64,000 nt of DNA from an uncultured Spartobacteria bacterium (GTDB lineage Bacteria; Verrucomicrobiota; Verrucomicrobiia; Chthoniobacterales; Chthoniobacteraceae). Below are positions 53,529 to 62,051 of this stretch, one piece after another. The stretch's first letter is position 1; every line of letters starts with the position of its first letter. Where the stretch lies: assembly GCA_903882875.1 (NCBI GenBank), contig CAIRYQ010000089.1, positions 26,430 to 90,429 on the forward strand. Reading direction: 5' to 3'. The notes under the pieces were generated by a model. The model was not told where the DNA came from. It saw nothing but the letters and a program-made list of their open reading frames with translations, and did no database searches. A program made the position numbers and the translations under genes.

Positions 53529-55036
53529 GCAGCGTTGTCCCGCTTGATGAAAGTCAGGAACATGATGTGAAAGTCGAGCAGGAGACTCCAGTTTTCCAGA
53601 TACCAAAGGTCGCACTTGATGCGTTCACCGAGGTCCGTGTCGCCGCGGAATCCGCGGACCTGCGCCCACCCGGTGATCCCGGGCTTTGCATTGTGCCGGG
53701 CATTGTAATGAGGAATCTCCTCCTTGAATCCGTGGATAAGTTCCGGGCGTTCGGGGCGGGGGCCGACGAGGCTCATCTCGCCTCTGAGCACGTTCCAGAA
53801 CTGCGGCACCTCATCTATGTTGAATTTCCGCATGAACCCGCCGATCCGCAGCCGACGAGGATCGTTCTTGGTGGTCCAGCCGACTTTCCCGGGTGCTTCG
53901 GCGTTCAGCTTCATGCTGCGGATCTTATAGATGAAAAATTCACGTCCATTGCGCCCCAGCCGTCTTTGCCGGTATAGGATGGGCCCGGGCGATTCGGCAT
54001 AGACGATGGCACCAAAGATGGCGATGAGCGGGATGGAAATCAGCAGCCCAACAATGGAGCCGACGATATCCACGACCCGCTTAAGCACAATGTTCACCGT
54101 CTGGTCGAGCGGAAGGCTGGAGACGCCGAGGATGGGAATCCCGCTGACGGTGTCGAGGTGCAACCCCGAAACGAGGATATGGAAGTAGGACGGGATTACT
54201 TTGAACTGCACCATCATTTTTTCGCACAGGTTCGCGAGCCCGACGATTTCGCTCTGGGCGGAGTTCATGTCCGCGAGCATCACCATATCAATCCTCCGAC
54301 GCTCGATGATGTCCTCGATGCGGTTCTGATCTCCGAGGATCAGTCGGCTGTCCGGTGGAGGTTTCGCAAAGTCCCGGCCCGCCGGACTCACGCAGCCCAC
54401 CAGCTCATAGGCGTCTGCCTTGTCTGTTCCAAAGGCCGCAGCGAGGCGCTCCGCCTCCTCATTCCACCCCACCAGGAGCACCCGCTGGCGAAGGCTCGGC
54501 ACGATGGAGGAACGGTGGACTGCCAAATTGAAAAGCCAGCGCGAAATGAGCAGGCCGGAGCAGATCGTCGCCCCGCAGACCACGGCGTAAAGTCGGGAGA
54601 GCGGCGGCTCAAACTTCAGGATCAGCGAGATGCTGAGAAACCCCAAAACCCAGAGCGCGGAGGCCTCCAGAATCTGCCGCGCGACGCGGCGGTAACGGAG
54701 CACTACGGCCTCCCGGTAGAACTGCCGATACGCCAGAATGAGGGACATCGAGATCGCGCCGACTTCGGCGTAGCCCGCATAGTCGAGGAAGGAGACGTCC
54801 GAAGCGCGCCCAAATTCGCGGATGAAGGAATGAAACCTTAGCCAGAAGCCGATCGCCATCGCAGCCGCGATGACGACAAAATCGCAAATCATGCTGACGA
54901 TGATCACGCGCTCGGCAGTGTTCTTGTTGCGCGGTACCGCAGTGACCGCCGGATTTTTCGAGCAGTGCGACGCCTCGGCAGTCAACTCCCCTTTGTCAAG
55001 GTTGGCGGTGATCACTTGCTTCGCCGTAAGCGCCAT
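53525..55036 (-). CDS. Initiating sugar-phosphate transferase (WbaP/EpsE-like PHPT)
   Basis: 503 residues. Four to five N-terminal hydrophobic segments and a CoA-binding-like domain ([17 protein letters not shown]) lead to a transmembrane segment and the C-terminal phosphotransferase domain: [67 protein letters not shown] and [13 protein letters not shown]. It loads a sugar phosphate on undecaprenyl phosphate, the first step for the polymer. The start at 55036 (MALTAKQV) is preferred because AGGGAA lies at a good distance; starts at 55054, 55087 and 55111 are possible. Confidence 0.9.
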   Translation of the reverse strand: MALTAKQVITANLDKGELTAEASHCSKNPAVTAVPRNKNTAERVIIVSMICDFVVIAAAMAIGFWLRFHSFIREFGRASDVSFLDYAGYAEVGAISMSLILAYRQFYREAVVLRYRRVARQILEASALWVLGFLSISLILKFEPPLSRLYAVVCGATICSGLLISRWLFNLAVHRSSIVPSLRQRVLLVGWNEEAERLAAAFGTDKADAYELVGCVSPAGRDFAKPPPDSRLILGDQNRIEDIIERRRIDMVMLADMNSAQSEIVGLANLCEKMMVQFKVIPSYFHILVSGLHLDTVSGIPILGVSSLPLDQTVNIVLKRVVDIVGSIVGLLISIPLIAIFGAIVYAESPGPILYRQRRLGRNGREFFIYKIRSMKLNAEAPGKVGWTTKNDPRRLRIGGFMRKFNIDEVPQFWNVLRGEMSLVGPRPERPELIHGFKEEIPHYNARHNAKPGITGWAQVRGFRGDTDLGERIKCDLWYLENWSLLLDFHIMFLTFIKRDNAA

Positions 55037-56011
55037 AAATTCCCTGTGTTTCATCGTTTTTCGTACTTTTCGATTTCCCTCACCCATTTTTTCCGCGTTC
55101 GCTTTTCCCACTTTCTCATGTGTTTGTCAAAACAAATGATGACCAATTTCGTGACCTTCCTGTGGCATTCGCCGTCGCCGTGGCCGTGAAGCGGATGGAA
55201 AAAGCGGCGGGCTTGACGCTTGCGTAAGAGTGAAGGATTCCGGACATCAGTGATGTTCGGTGGCAATCTCCGAAAATGTCTCCCCAATACGGACAGCCTT
55301 GCCTCAAGTTCGTCGTCTGAGTGTGGCATGCCACTGGTTTGCAGAGATGCTGAACGCACAGTGTATTCACGGAGGAGGTGCCGAGCAAATTGAACGAACT
55401 GCGTATCCGCATTGGCACAGTTTGCCGAAAGTGGCCAAGCTAAGTTGATGAAGCATCACTGTAATTTGCACGGCTGAAGGATGCTCCCGCCTGCCATCCC
55501 ACCGGACAGCCGATTCGTCCCCGCTATTTGGCCCGTTCACGCTCACATTTCCGACGACCCTCCGGCATTCAAACCGGGAATTATAGCGCAAGAGCACAAA
55601 CAGAACTGCTACCGATCCTTGAAGGGCAGACCGCGATTCAGTGGCCTGGCAGCGCGCTTTCCAGTTGCACGATGCGTGCGCACCCAATTTTCCATCGCGA
55701 AACGCTGAGGTGCCATTACCCACGCGCGCACACAAAACGGTGAGGTTGGGCAATCATGAGCGGATACACCAAAGCCGGAGTTGTTCAAATCGAAATCCCC
55801 GCGTTCAGGAAAAATTTGCCCGTGTTGCTTGCTCTCGAGTCACGCGCTTGTGACTTGACAACGCGCACATTTCGCATAAGAAATCGCGTTCACGCGCCGG
55901 GAAGCATCATCTCATTTTTGGACGAACCGCGTTTTCTTTGACTAACGAAGTCCGATTGTGGGTCGGTGCGCAAAATTTTAGTTGAGCTGAATCAGGGAGA
56001 ATCAGGGCATT
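55037..56011. other. Long AT-richer intergenic region between polysaccharide operon and glycosidase gene
   Basis: 975 bp separating divergent units, visibly lower in GC than the surroundings. It probably contains the promoters and 5' leaders of the polysaccharide operon (minus) and the secreted glycosidase gene (plus). A TTGACA at 55855-55860 faces the glycosidase gene but no good -10 follows. A short stem (AGTCAC/GTGACT) lies near 55838. None of the small frames is convincing. Confidence 0.5.
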
Positions 56012-58516
56012 ATGAAACAAAGACTGGAATTATTGGTGATTGCGTTCGTGCTGGCGGTTTTCGTCGGCCGAGCACGGGCGGCAGACTCACTCATCCTGAG
56101 TCAGGCCAAGCTCGGGAATATTTTTCTCAGTACGGAAGCAGTGCAGATTCCCCTGCAGACCACCGGTGACTCAGTCGCGTGGACCGTGAATGACTTTTTC
56201 GGTGTCCAGGTTGCAGGGGCGACCACGCCCGTGACGGGAAACGGACAGGCAACCATTTCACCCGGCCTGGGGCGTCTCGGTTACTTTGAACTCCATGCAA
56301 CGGCGCTGCGGAGCGGAACTCCGGTGGCCAGCGCCAACACCGATTTTGCGGTCGTGGCTCCGAGCAATGTGGCGGCGATGCACGATTCGCCATTTGGCGT
56401 GATGACTCACTTTGCCCAGGGATGGGCGACGGACGTGATGCCGTTGCTTGCGCGCGGAGGCATCGCGCAATTTCGCGACGAGCAGTATTGGCAGAATGTC
56501 GAACCCACGCTCACAACACCGGCGACTTACACGTTTTCGGTCTATCAGGCTTACATGGCGGCGGCGGCTGCATCAGGGTTGAATCCGCTGATGGAACTCG
56601 ACTTTGCAAACAGCAATTATGACGGCGGGAATACTCCGTACACAGCCGCCGGACAGACGGGGTATTCGAACTACGGCAAAGCATTGCTGGCCCAATACGG
56701 CTCGCAGGTCGGTGCGGTGGAAATCTGGAATGAGTATAACGGCACATGGTGCACGGGTCCGGCGACCGCCGATCGCCCTACTTATTACACTCAGATGTTG
56801 ATGAATGCTTACACCACGATCAAGGCGGCGCGACCCGATGTCCAGGTGGTGGGGGGGGCATGTGTGCCAGTGCCGCTGCCGTGGTTTAAGAGCCTTTTCG
56901 CGCAAGGAGCACAGGATTACCTCGATAAACTTGATGTGCATCCCTATCGATCTATCCCGGAGGGTGTCGAATTGGACATCGCGGCCCTGCAAACCCTGTC
57001 GGCGTCTTACAATCATGGCAATGGGCCGAAGCCAATATGGGCGACGGAATGCGGTGAGCCGGATTTCGTCAATCCGGGGCGTCAGGACATGGCCCGTTAC
57101 CTGGTGCGGCTGATGACGTTGATGCTGAGTGTCAAAGTCGAACGCATGTATTGGTATGAGGCATATGATTACGACGGCTACAATACCGGACTAATGCGAG
57201 CACCCACCGATTCTTTGGGGCCTTATGTTCCGTCTTCGGCTTTCCCTGCTTATTCAAACCTGGTCCAGCAACTCTACGGTGCGACTTATGTCGGACAGGA
57301 CAAAACGGACCCTCGGACGCGCATGTACCATTTTGATAACCGCAGCGGCAGCGATGTGCGCGTCGTCTGGTCCAGCACCGGAACCGCTCAGCTTGTGCTG
57401 ATCACGAATGTGCCGCTAAACCGGATAGACATCATGGGGGTGAGCACCGTGCTTCAGCCGACCAATGGTGCCATCGCCATCACGGCGGACAACACCCCTT
57501 TTTATCTCATCGGCCCAATCACCTCGGTACTTGAGTTTGGCCGTGATGTGATTGTCGCCGATACCGTCCTCGGATTTTCGGACACCCAAGGCACGACCAA
57601 TGGCTCATGGTCTTACCTCAATGGTTACATCATTCCCGGCACTCCGTATGACCCCAATGCGTCCACGCTGACTCCGATGACCTATTCTACCACAAACTAC
57701 GGCTACGAGTACGACAGTTATTACAGCTACGCAGAAATTGACGCCGACGGCGGGCACCCAAGTGCCAGGCTCGGATATGCCGTCGTTTATCCTGTATGGA
57801 CGGTGAGGCGCTGGCTGAGCAACGTGGCAGCGACTGCATCCTTCAACGGCACGATCATCCGTGCCTCGGCGTCCGGCGACGGCACGGGTGCGGCGATTTA
57901 CGTGGATGGCAATTTGGTTTATTCGGCGCTTGTCGGCGGTGCAGGAGCTGGGGCTACTGTCAACTTCAGCTTTTCGACACCGATCAAGGTCGGGTCGAAA
58001 GTGGATTTCATACTCACGCCGGGCCCGGGAATAGACATTAACTATGACTACGTGGACTTTCGCGCCCAGATCTCCGTGCCTCCGGCATCTCCTGCTACGT
58101 TCGCGGCATGGCAGCAGCAAAACTTCACCGCTGCCCAATTCATTAATCCGAGCATCAGCGGCTCCACAGCCGCGTCGGCAGGCGACGGGATCCAAAATTT
58201 GTTCAAGTATTCGGCAAACCTCGCTGCCAATGCACCTGGCGCCGAGGCCGTGCCGATGCTTGGTCTGGGTATCGTTGGAAACAGCACTTATCTCACCCTG
58301 AGCTATCGCAAAGCCTCTGCACCCACCGACCTGATATTCAGCACGGAGTTGAATGCCGGCGACCTTTCGCACGGGCCTTGGACTCCCGGAGGAATCCTCT
58401 TTGGGCAGCCTGTGAGCAATGGCGACGGCACGCAAACCATCACCGTCCGCGATGTGGTTCCGATCAGTCCTCTGACACAGGCGCGCTTCATTCGCCTGCG
58501 CATAACCGAGCAGTGA
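56012..58516 (+). CDS. Secreted glycoside hydrolase (clan GH-A-like) with C-terminal module
   Basis: 834 residues. Signal peptide to about residue 23 (ending ARA). Residues about 130-400 look like a TIM barrel of clan GH-A: the acid/base Glu241 in VEIWNEYNG and the probable nucleophile Glu346 in IWATECGEP, with FRDEQYWQNVEP between barrel strands. Similar proteins belong to GH39-like groups. A beta-rich linker follows, and residues about 695-834 form a module (GDGIQNLFKYSANLAANAPG, ending RFIRLRITEQ) shared with the LRR protein at the right edge. Probably acts on the glycan made next door or on a foreign polymer. The AGGG-rich leader resembles an SD. Confidence 0.75.
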   Translation: MKQRLELLVIAFVLAVFVGRARAADSLILSQAKLGNIFLSTEAVQIPLQTTGDSVAWTVNDFFGVQVAGATTPVTGNGQATISPGLGRLGYFELHATALRSGTPVASANTDFAVVAPSNVAAMHDSPFGVMTHFAQGWATDVMPLLARGGIAQFRDEQYWQNVEPTLTTPATYTFSVYQAYMAAAAASGLNPLMELDFANSNYDGGNTPYTAAGQTGYSNYGKALLAQYGSQVGAVEIWNEYNGTWCTGPATADRPTYYTQMLMNAYTTIKAARPDVQVVGGACVPVPLPWFKSLFAQGAQDYLDKLDVHPYRSIPEGVELDIAALQTLSASYNHGNGPKPIWATECGEPDFVNPGRQDMARYLVRLMTLMLSVKVERMYWYEAYDYDGYNTGLMRAPTDSLGPYVPSSAFPAYSNLVQQLYGATYVGQDKTDPRTRMYHFDNRSGSDVRVVWSSTGTAQLVLITNVPLNRIDIMGVSTVLQPTNGAIAITADNTPFYLIGPITSVLEFGRDVIVADTVLGFSDTQGTTNGSWSYLNGYIIPGTPYDPNASTLTPMTYSTTNYGYEYDSYYSYAEIDADGGHPSARLGYAVVYPVWTVRRWLSNVAATASFNGTIIRASASGDGTGAAIYVDGNLVYSALVGGAGAGATVNFSFSTPIKVGSKVDFILTPGPGIDINYDYVDFRAQISVPPASPATFAAWQQQNFTAAQFINPSISGSTAASAGDGIQNLFKYSANLAANAPGAEAVPMLGLGIVGNSTYLTLSYRKASAPTDLIFSTELNAGDLSHGPWTPGGILFGQPVSNGDGTQTITVRDVVPISPLTQARFIRLRITEQ

Positions 58517-58810
58517 TTTGGCAAACCGATTACAAGCGAAATCTGCGGTCGGATGTTTTCGATTGCTGCTGCGTCCATTAAACGCGAACTAGCGACCGTG
58601 ATACGGGATGTATCGAGATGGGGCGTTTCTCCGGTCGGTTTTTAGTTCGCTGTTCAATCGGTTTCGGAAGAAAGCTGGGGGAGTCCAAGCAGGGGCTTGT
58701 CCCATTCGGCTGCGGTCCTGTTGCCGTGCTTTCCAAGACCGTAACGCTTAGCGATGTGCCGCAGTTGGCCGTACCAGCGGCAGATATGCCGGTGCTGTAT
58801 TTTGCGGAGT
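58517..58810 (-). pseudogene. Possible gene remnant on minus strand
   Basis: Between 58656 and about 58835 the minus strand reads open for 60 codons with an unusual Arg/His/Trp-rich product (KIQHRHICRWYGQLRHIAKR, then YGLGKHGNRTAAEWDKPLL). It has no start codon, ends in TGA, and partly overlaps the end of the next gene. It may be the tail of a lost gene. No family recognised. Confidence 0.2.
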
Positions 58811-59326
58811 TTATCGTGGGGTCTTCGCCTGCAACTCTAGCAACTTGATTTCCTGTTGCTTTGCGGCAATTTGAAGTTGCTTGGAAGTGATTAATTGGCC
58901 CACCCTCGCAGCCTCGGCAGCATTGCCTGACTGAGTGGCTGCGGTCTGCCTAAGGCCCAGTTGGGCTTTCTCAAACGTCATCTCTCTAATCTGCTGTTGA
59001 ATTGTGGCAATGCCGAGATTCGGCGATAACGGCTGTTTCGTCAGGCTTTCCTGCTGTTGGGACATGGTCATCTCCTGCTGCTTGAGAGTTACCATGTTCT
59101 GATAGCGTTTGATACTAGGATCTTGGGCTGCGGCCGCCCGTTCATTTCTGTTGGCGCGGTATTGGGCCTGCATTAGTTTGATACGCTCGATCTCCAATTT
59201 GTATTGGTCAATTTGGGCCTGTGCCGCCGTGATGTAGCCTTGGTAAACTCCACCTTGCGCTGAAACGTCTGGAGCAGCGAGTTGCGATACGATCAGAAAG
59301 ATGACGACAGTTATGGTGTTTCTCAT
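58811..59326 (-). CDS. Secreted coiled-coil protein, hypothetical
   Basis: 171 residues. A signal peptide (MRNTITVVIFLIVSQLAA, cleaved after about residue 24) sets the start at 59326. The mature part is one long helix rich in Gln and Lys (AQAQIDQYKLEIERIKLMQ, LITSKQLQIAAKQQEIKLLE), which suggests a periplasmic coiled coil. No family recognised. The leader AAAAACCACCATCC is without SD. GC is lower than in core genes, as in the rest of this end. Confidence 0.6.
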   Translation of the reverse strand: MRNTITVVIFLIVSQLAAPDVSAQGGVYQGYITAAQAQIDQYKLEIERIKLMQAQYRANRNERAAAAQDPSIKRYQNMVTLKQQEMTMSQQQESLTKQPLSPNLGIATIQQQIREMTFEKAQLGLRQTAATQSGNAAEAARVGQLITSKQLQIAAKQQEIKLLELQAKTPR

Positions 59327-59736
59327 GGATGGTGGTTTTTCAGGGTTTGATGAAGGGGGAAGATTTACTTTTTGAGTCACAGGGACATTTTGTCAGAGTG
59401 GTTGAATTTGCAAATTAGTTTTGAGTTTCGTGTTTGTCCATCCCCGGTGCGCGATTCAATAACGGGTTCAGCGCAAGAGCGACGGCGATGAATCCTTCGC
59501 TGTTCGACTTGCCGGAAAGCGATTATCTGTGGTGCGGATTCTTCCGGAGTGAAACTTCCGGCGAATTTTTGGAGGTGAGGGTGCAACTCCATGCTTTCCA
59601 AATCGCGATTGATTGGTTGTCTCGCTACGACGCTTTGAAAAGGCGGGATTCTTCGCGTGCGGTTGCAGGGGCGCCCGTTTCAGTGGTGATAGCCTCGGAA
59701 CCCTTCATTGATGCGGGCTCCAGAGGAAACGAGGGG
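59327..59736. other. Spacer up to the tRNA remnant
   Basis: A plus-strand frame from 59488 (MNPSLFDLPESDYLWCGFFR) is open to 59763, but it ends inside the tRNA remnant and its composition is not decisive. I would not call it a gene. Confidence 0.3.
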
Positions 59737-59782
59737 AGCCAGAGAAGGGGATTGAACCCTTGACCTGCGGTTTACGAAACCG
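59737..59782 (-). tRNA. 3' half of tRNA-Thr(CGU): likely attachment-site scar
   Basis: The minus strand reads an anticodon loop with CGT (59776-59774), the rest of the anticodon stem, the T-arm (AAGGG-TTCAATC-CCCTT) and the acceptor strand CTCTGGC followed by a discriminator T. The 5' half (acceptor 5' strand, D-arm) is absent; the bases upstream (towards 59830) do not pair with it. A 3' half cut at the anticodon loop is the usual product of integrase-mediated insertion into a tRNA gene. Not an expressed tRNA. Confidence 0.7.
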
Positions 59783-59972
59783 TGAAAATACAGAGAAGAT
59801 GGATTCATGTTGGCACATGGTTGGCACTTTGTTAAATGTCCGGCAGTCGCGATTTCAATTCGGTATGACGCTGTTTGTAGGATGGGAATCACGCAAGGCA
59901 CTTGTGAACAGAGACTTGTGACAGTCCCGACTTCTGCGGTTGGCGTGCGTGTGGAACATTGCCGCGCCAGTC

Positions 59973-60284
59973 TCATTTGCCGCGCCTCGCACGGCCATCT
60001 TCCTCGCCCCAATCCGCCCGATGCGCGAGGAATGCCGCCTTGTCGAGTTTGGCAGGGGCGTCGCGGAGCACGGCGCGGATCACTTCGGACGTGGTGACGC
60101 TTTCCCCAAGGTCTGCGCGGAGTGCGGCGGCGAGACGTTCAATGATGCCGGTGTCCGCGTCGAAAAGTGAGACGGTGACACGGTGCGCCGTGTTGCCTTG
60201 CTCGCGTTGGGGCTTTGCTGGGGGCGACGGTGCCTTGAATCGCAGTGCGGCGGCGAGACGGTCGGGAGTCTGTGGCGTTGCCAT
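59973..60284 (-). CDS. Putative DNA-binding small protein
   Basis: 103 residues. The middle (HRVTVSLFDADTGIIERLAA, GESVTTSEVIRAVLRDAPAK) looks like a ribbon-helix-helix region: a short beta-strand and two helices. Such proteins act as repressors of plasmid or toxin-antitoxin genes. It lies just inside the putative island beyond the tRNA remnant. The start is the ATG at 60284. Confidence 0.5.
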   Translation of the reverse strand: MATPQTPDRLAAALRFKAPSPPAKPQREQGNTAHRVTVSLFDADTGIIERLAAALRADLGESVTTSEVIRAVLRDAPAKLDKAAFLAHRADWGEEDGRARRGK

Positions 60285-60550
60285 GCGAGGATTTTAGCGG
60301 GCTGAACGTCGTGTGCAATGCTGTTTCAACGCGTCGTGGCTTTGCACCTATGCCGCTGGCGTGTGTGAAAGCAGAGGCACCCCAACAGGAAGGCTCCCGT
60401 TGGGAAATAAACGAGGCACGGCTGCAAGAATCACCTCACGCCCCTACTCGGCCCGGATTGTCGCCCGGTGCGCTCGCTTGAAACAGGCATCAGGAAAACG
60501 TCTCACGATGCACGGGACGGTGAACGGTGGGGTGAAAAACTCAAAAGTAG

Positions 60551-60576
60551 TTGACAAGAAGAAATAAATTTAATTT
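60551..60576 (+). promoter_or_regulatory. Possible promoter of the toxin-antitoxin pair
   Basis: A perfect -35 hexamer TTGACA (60551-60556) in an AT-rich stretch, with a weak -10-like TAATTT at 60571-60576. The spacing (14 nt) is short, so the assignment is tentative. GTTGAC occurs again at about 60588. Confidence 0.3.
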
Positions 60577-60660
60577 TGCAGCAAAATGTTGACTGAAGAG
60601 ACAACAGAGAATTTATTGCGGAAATAATTGCAGAGGAAATCTCGCCGCTGAAAAGCGGGC

Positions 60661-60687
60661 CGCATCGCACGAAACGTGCGGTGTGGC
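60661..60687. promoter_or_regulatory. Palindrome upstream of antitoxin gene
   Basis: CGCACG-AAA-CGTGCG (60667-60681), extended outwards by pairs CCGCA with TGTGG. It lies 33 bp before the antitoxin start, a position where toxin-antitoxin pairs have an operator for self-repression. Confidence 0.45.
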
Positions 60688-60719
60688 AGGTTGACTCAGC
60701 ACCCATACCCATACCCATC

Positions 60720-60887
60720 ATGAGCACCAAGACCGCATCCCCGAAGGTTTTTGCAGTCGCTCCCGCTTCTTCAAACGGGCGGCCTGTTGTGCGCACTTTG
60801 CGTTTTGCAACTCCAAGCCAAGCAAAAAAGGCCGGAGACTGGACGATCAAGAAATACGCCGCCGTTTTTAAGAAGCTGGCGGAGTAG
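60720..60887 (+). CDS. Antitoxin of Doc-type pair
   Basis: 55 residues, MSTKTASPKVFAVAPASS and then a Lys-rich C-terminal helix (WTIKKYAAVFKKLAE). It is small and directly upstream of a Doc-family toxin that starts at the next base after its stop. This order and the size fit a Phd-like neutraliser, though I see no sequence match to known antitoxins. The start ATG at 60720 follows CCCATACCCATC. Confidence 0.55.
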   Translation: MSTKTASPKVFAVAPASSNGRPVVRTLRFATPSQAKKAGDWTIKKYAAVFKKLAE

Positions 60888-61319
60888 GTGGACGCGGAGC
60901 CGTTCTTCCTCTCAGAAGAAACCATTCTGGCGTTTCACGCCGAACAAATCCGTTTGTTCGGAGGCTCGGACGGTCTTGGAGATCCGGCGGGATTCTCTTC
61001 CGCCGTGGCGAGTCCGCAAAATGTCTATCTCTACAAGCTAGACGCCACGCTGTTCGACCTCGCGGCAGCCTATGCCTACCACATTTCCATGAGTCAGGCG
61101 TTTGTGGACGGGAACAAAAGAACGGCACTGCAAGCGGCCATTGCGTTCCTAAAAGTGAACGGATACCGCGTGCAATCTGACGCTCTGAGTCTTTTCGACG
61201 GGATGCTAAAATTGCATCATGGGCAACAAACCAAAGAAGATTTTGCCCTGCATTTGCGTAATTGCTCGGTGCGCGAAAATGGGTTTGTGGCGTTTCTTCG
61301 TGGGCTTTTTGGTTGCTGA
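60888..61319 (+). CDS. doc: Death-on-curing (Doc/Fic-family) toxin
   Basis: 143 residues from GTG at 60888. The Fic/Doc core is MSQAFVDGNKRTALQAAIAFL (positions around 68-89), plus LGDPAGFSSAVASPQNVYLY at the N-terminus, typical of Doc. Most Fic/Doc proteins have His as the first residue of HxFxDGNKR; here it is Gln (QAFVDGNKR). Some Doc-like proteins with Q at this place exist to my memory, so activity is uncertain. Doc proteins phosphorylate EF-Tu. It directly follows the antitoxin gene. Confidence 0.85.
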   Translation: MDAEPFFLSEETILAFHAEQIRLFGGSDGLGDPAGFSSAVASPQNVYLYKLDATLFDLAAAYAYHISMSQAFVDGNKRTALQAAIAFLKVNGYRVQSDALSLFDGMLKLHHGQQTKEDFALHLRNCSVRENGFVAFLRGLFGC

Positions 61320-62051
61320 ATACTGCCAACATCAAATCCGCGCCAGCGGGCAAGCGAAGCGCGCAGCATGTTCCCTCCCGAGGCTGGGGAGCGCGAGGGC
61401 GCGCCGGAGAGCGGCCTTGCACGATACGCTTCGCGAGCAACGTGAGCCTTTCCACGCCGGAGGCGCGCGGCTGGCGATATGGTAGGAGTGGCACGATGGC
61501 GGCAGACTCGCGACGACGCCGCGCGCGCGGCGGGCAAATTGGTGCGGGCGGGCTTGGCGCGCGGCGAGAGCGAGGCGAAGGCGCTAGCCGTAGCCGGACG
61601 CGGGGCGGGCGAGCGTAGCGAGGCGGGACGCGGCGACTGCGCGCGGAGCGCCACATTCAGCGAGCGGGCGAGCCGACACCGCGCATCGCAGCACGACATG
61701 CGGGCAGGATGGCGGACGTTCGCGCGCTGGCCCGAAGGGCAGCCACGCGCGAAGCGAGCCGTGGGAGCTGCTTGGCAGCGGTGGCGGGCAGTGGCGGGCG
61801 AGCGTTAGCGAGCAACCGGCTGGCAATGAGCGGAGCCACAAAGGCGAGCGGAGGCGGGCAAGCCCTGAGTGGCGACGCGGCAGGGCGCGGGCAAGCGAGG
61901 GACGAGCGCGGTTCCAAACAATTCGCGCATCGCGCCTGATCTTGGGGGAGTAGCAGAGGCCGTGACGTGAGCGGCGAACGCGCGAGACTTTGAGCGCGAT
62001 GGCCGCGAACGGCGCGGGCTGTGCGGGGTGTGGTTCCACGTCGCCCTCCGC
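61320..62051. other. G-rich, T-poor non-coding stretch
   Basis: 732 bp with strong strand bias: the plus strand is very G-rich and T is almost absent over several lines (about 2-4 T per 60 bases from 61500 to 61800). Short motifs of the type GCGAGCG-n-AGCGAG recur (for example GAGCGTAGCGAGG and GAGCGTTAGCGAGC). Open frames exist on both strands but are not gene-like. Possible mosaic repeat element. Confidence 0.6.

Larger units (their letters stand above)
60285..60719. other. Spacer upstream of the toxin-antitoxin pair
   Basis: 435 bp. No gene seen. It contains an AT-rich part (60540-60640) with a TTGACA and a hairpin (60661-60687), both listed separately. Confidence 0.4.

Noticed and set aside
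59488..59763. Short plus-strand frame before the tRNA remnant
   Set aside because: It ends inside the tRNA remnant and lacks a clear family or leader.
61479..61939. Open frames in the G-rich stretch
   Set aside because: Composition forces few stop codons; products are Arg/Ala/Gly-rich without domain pattern.
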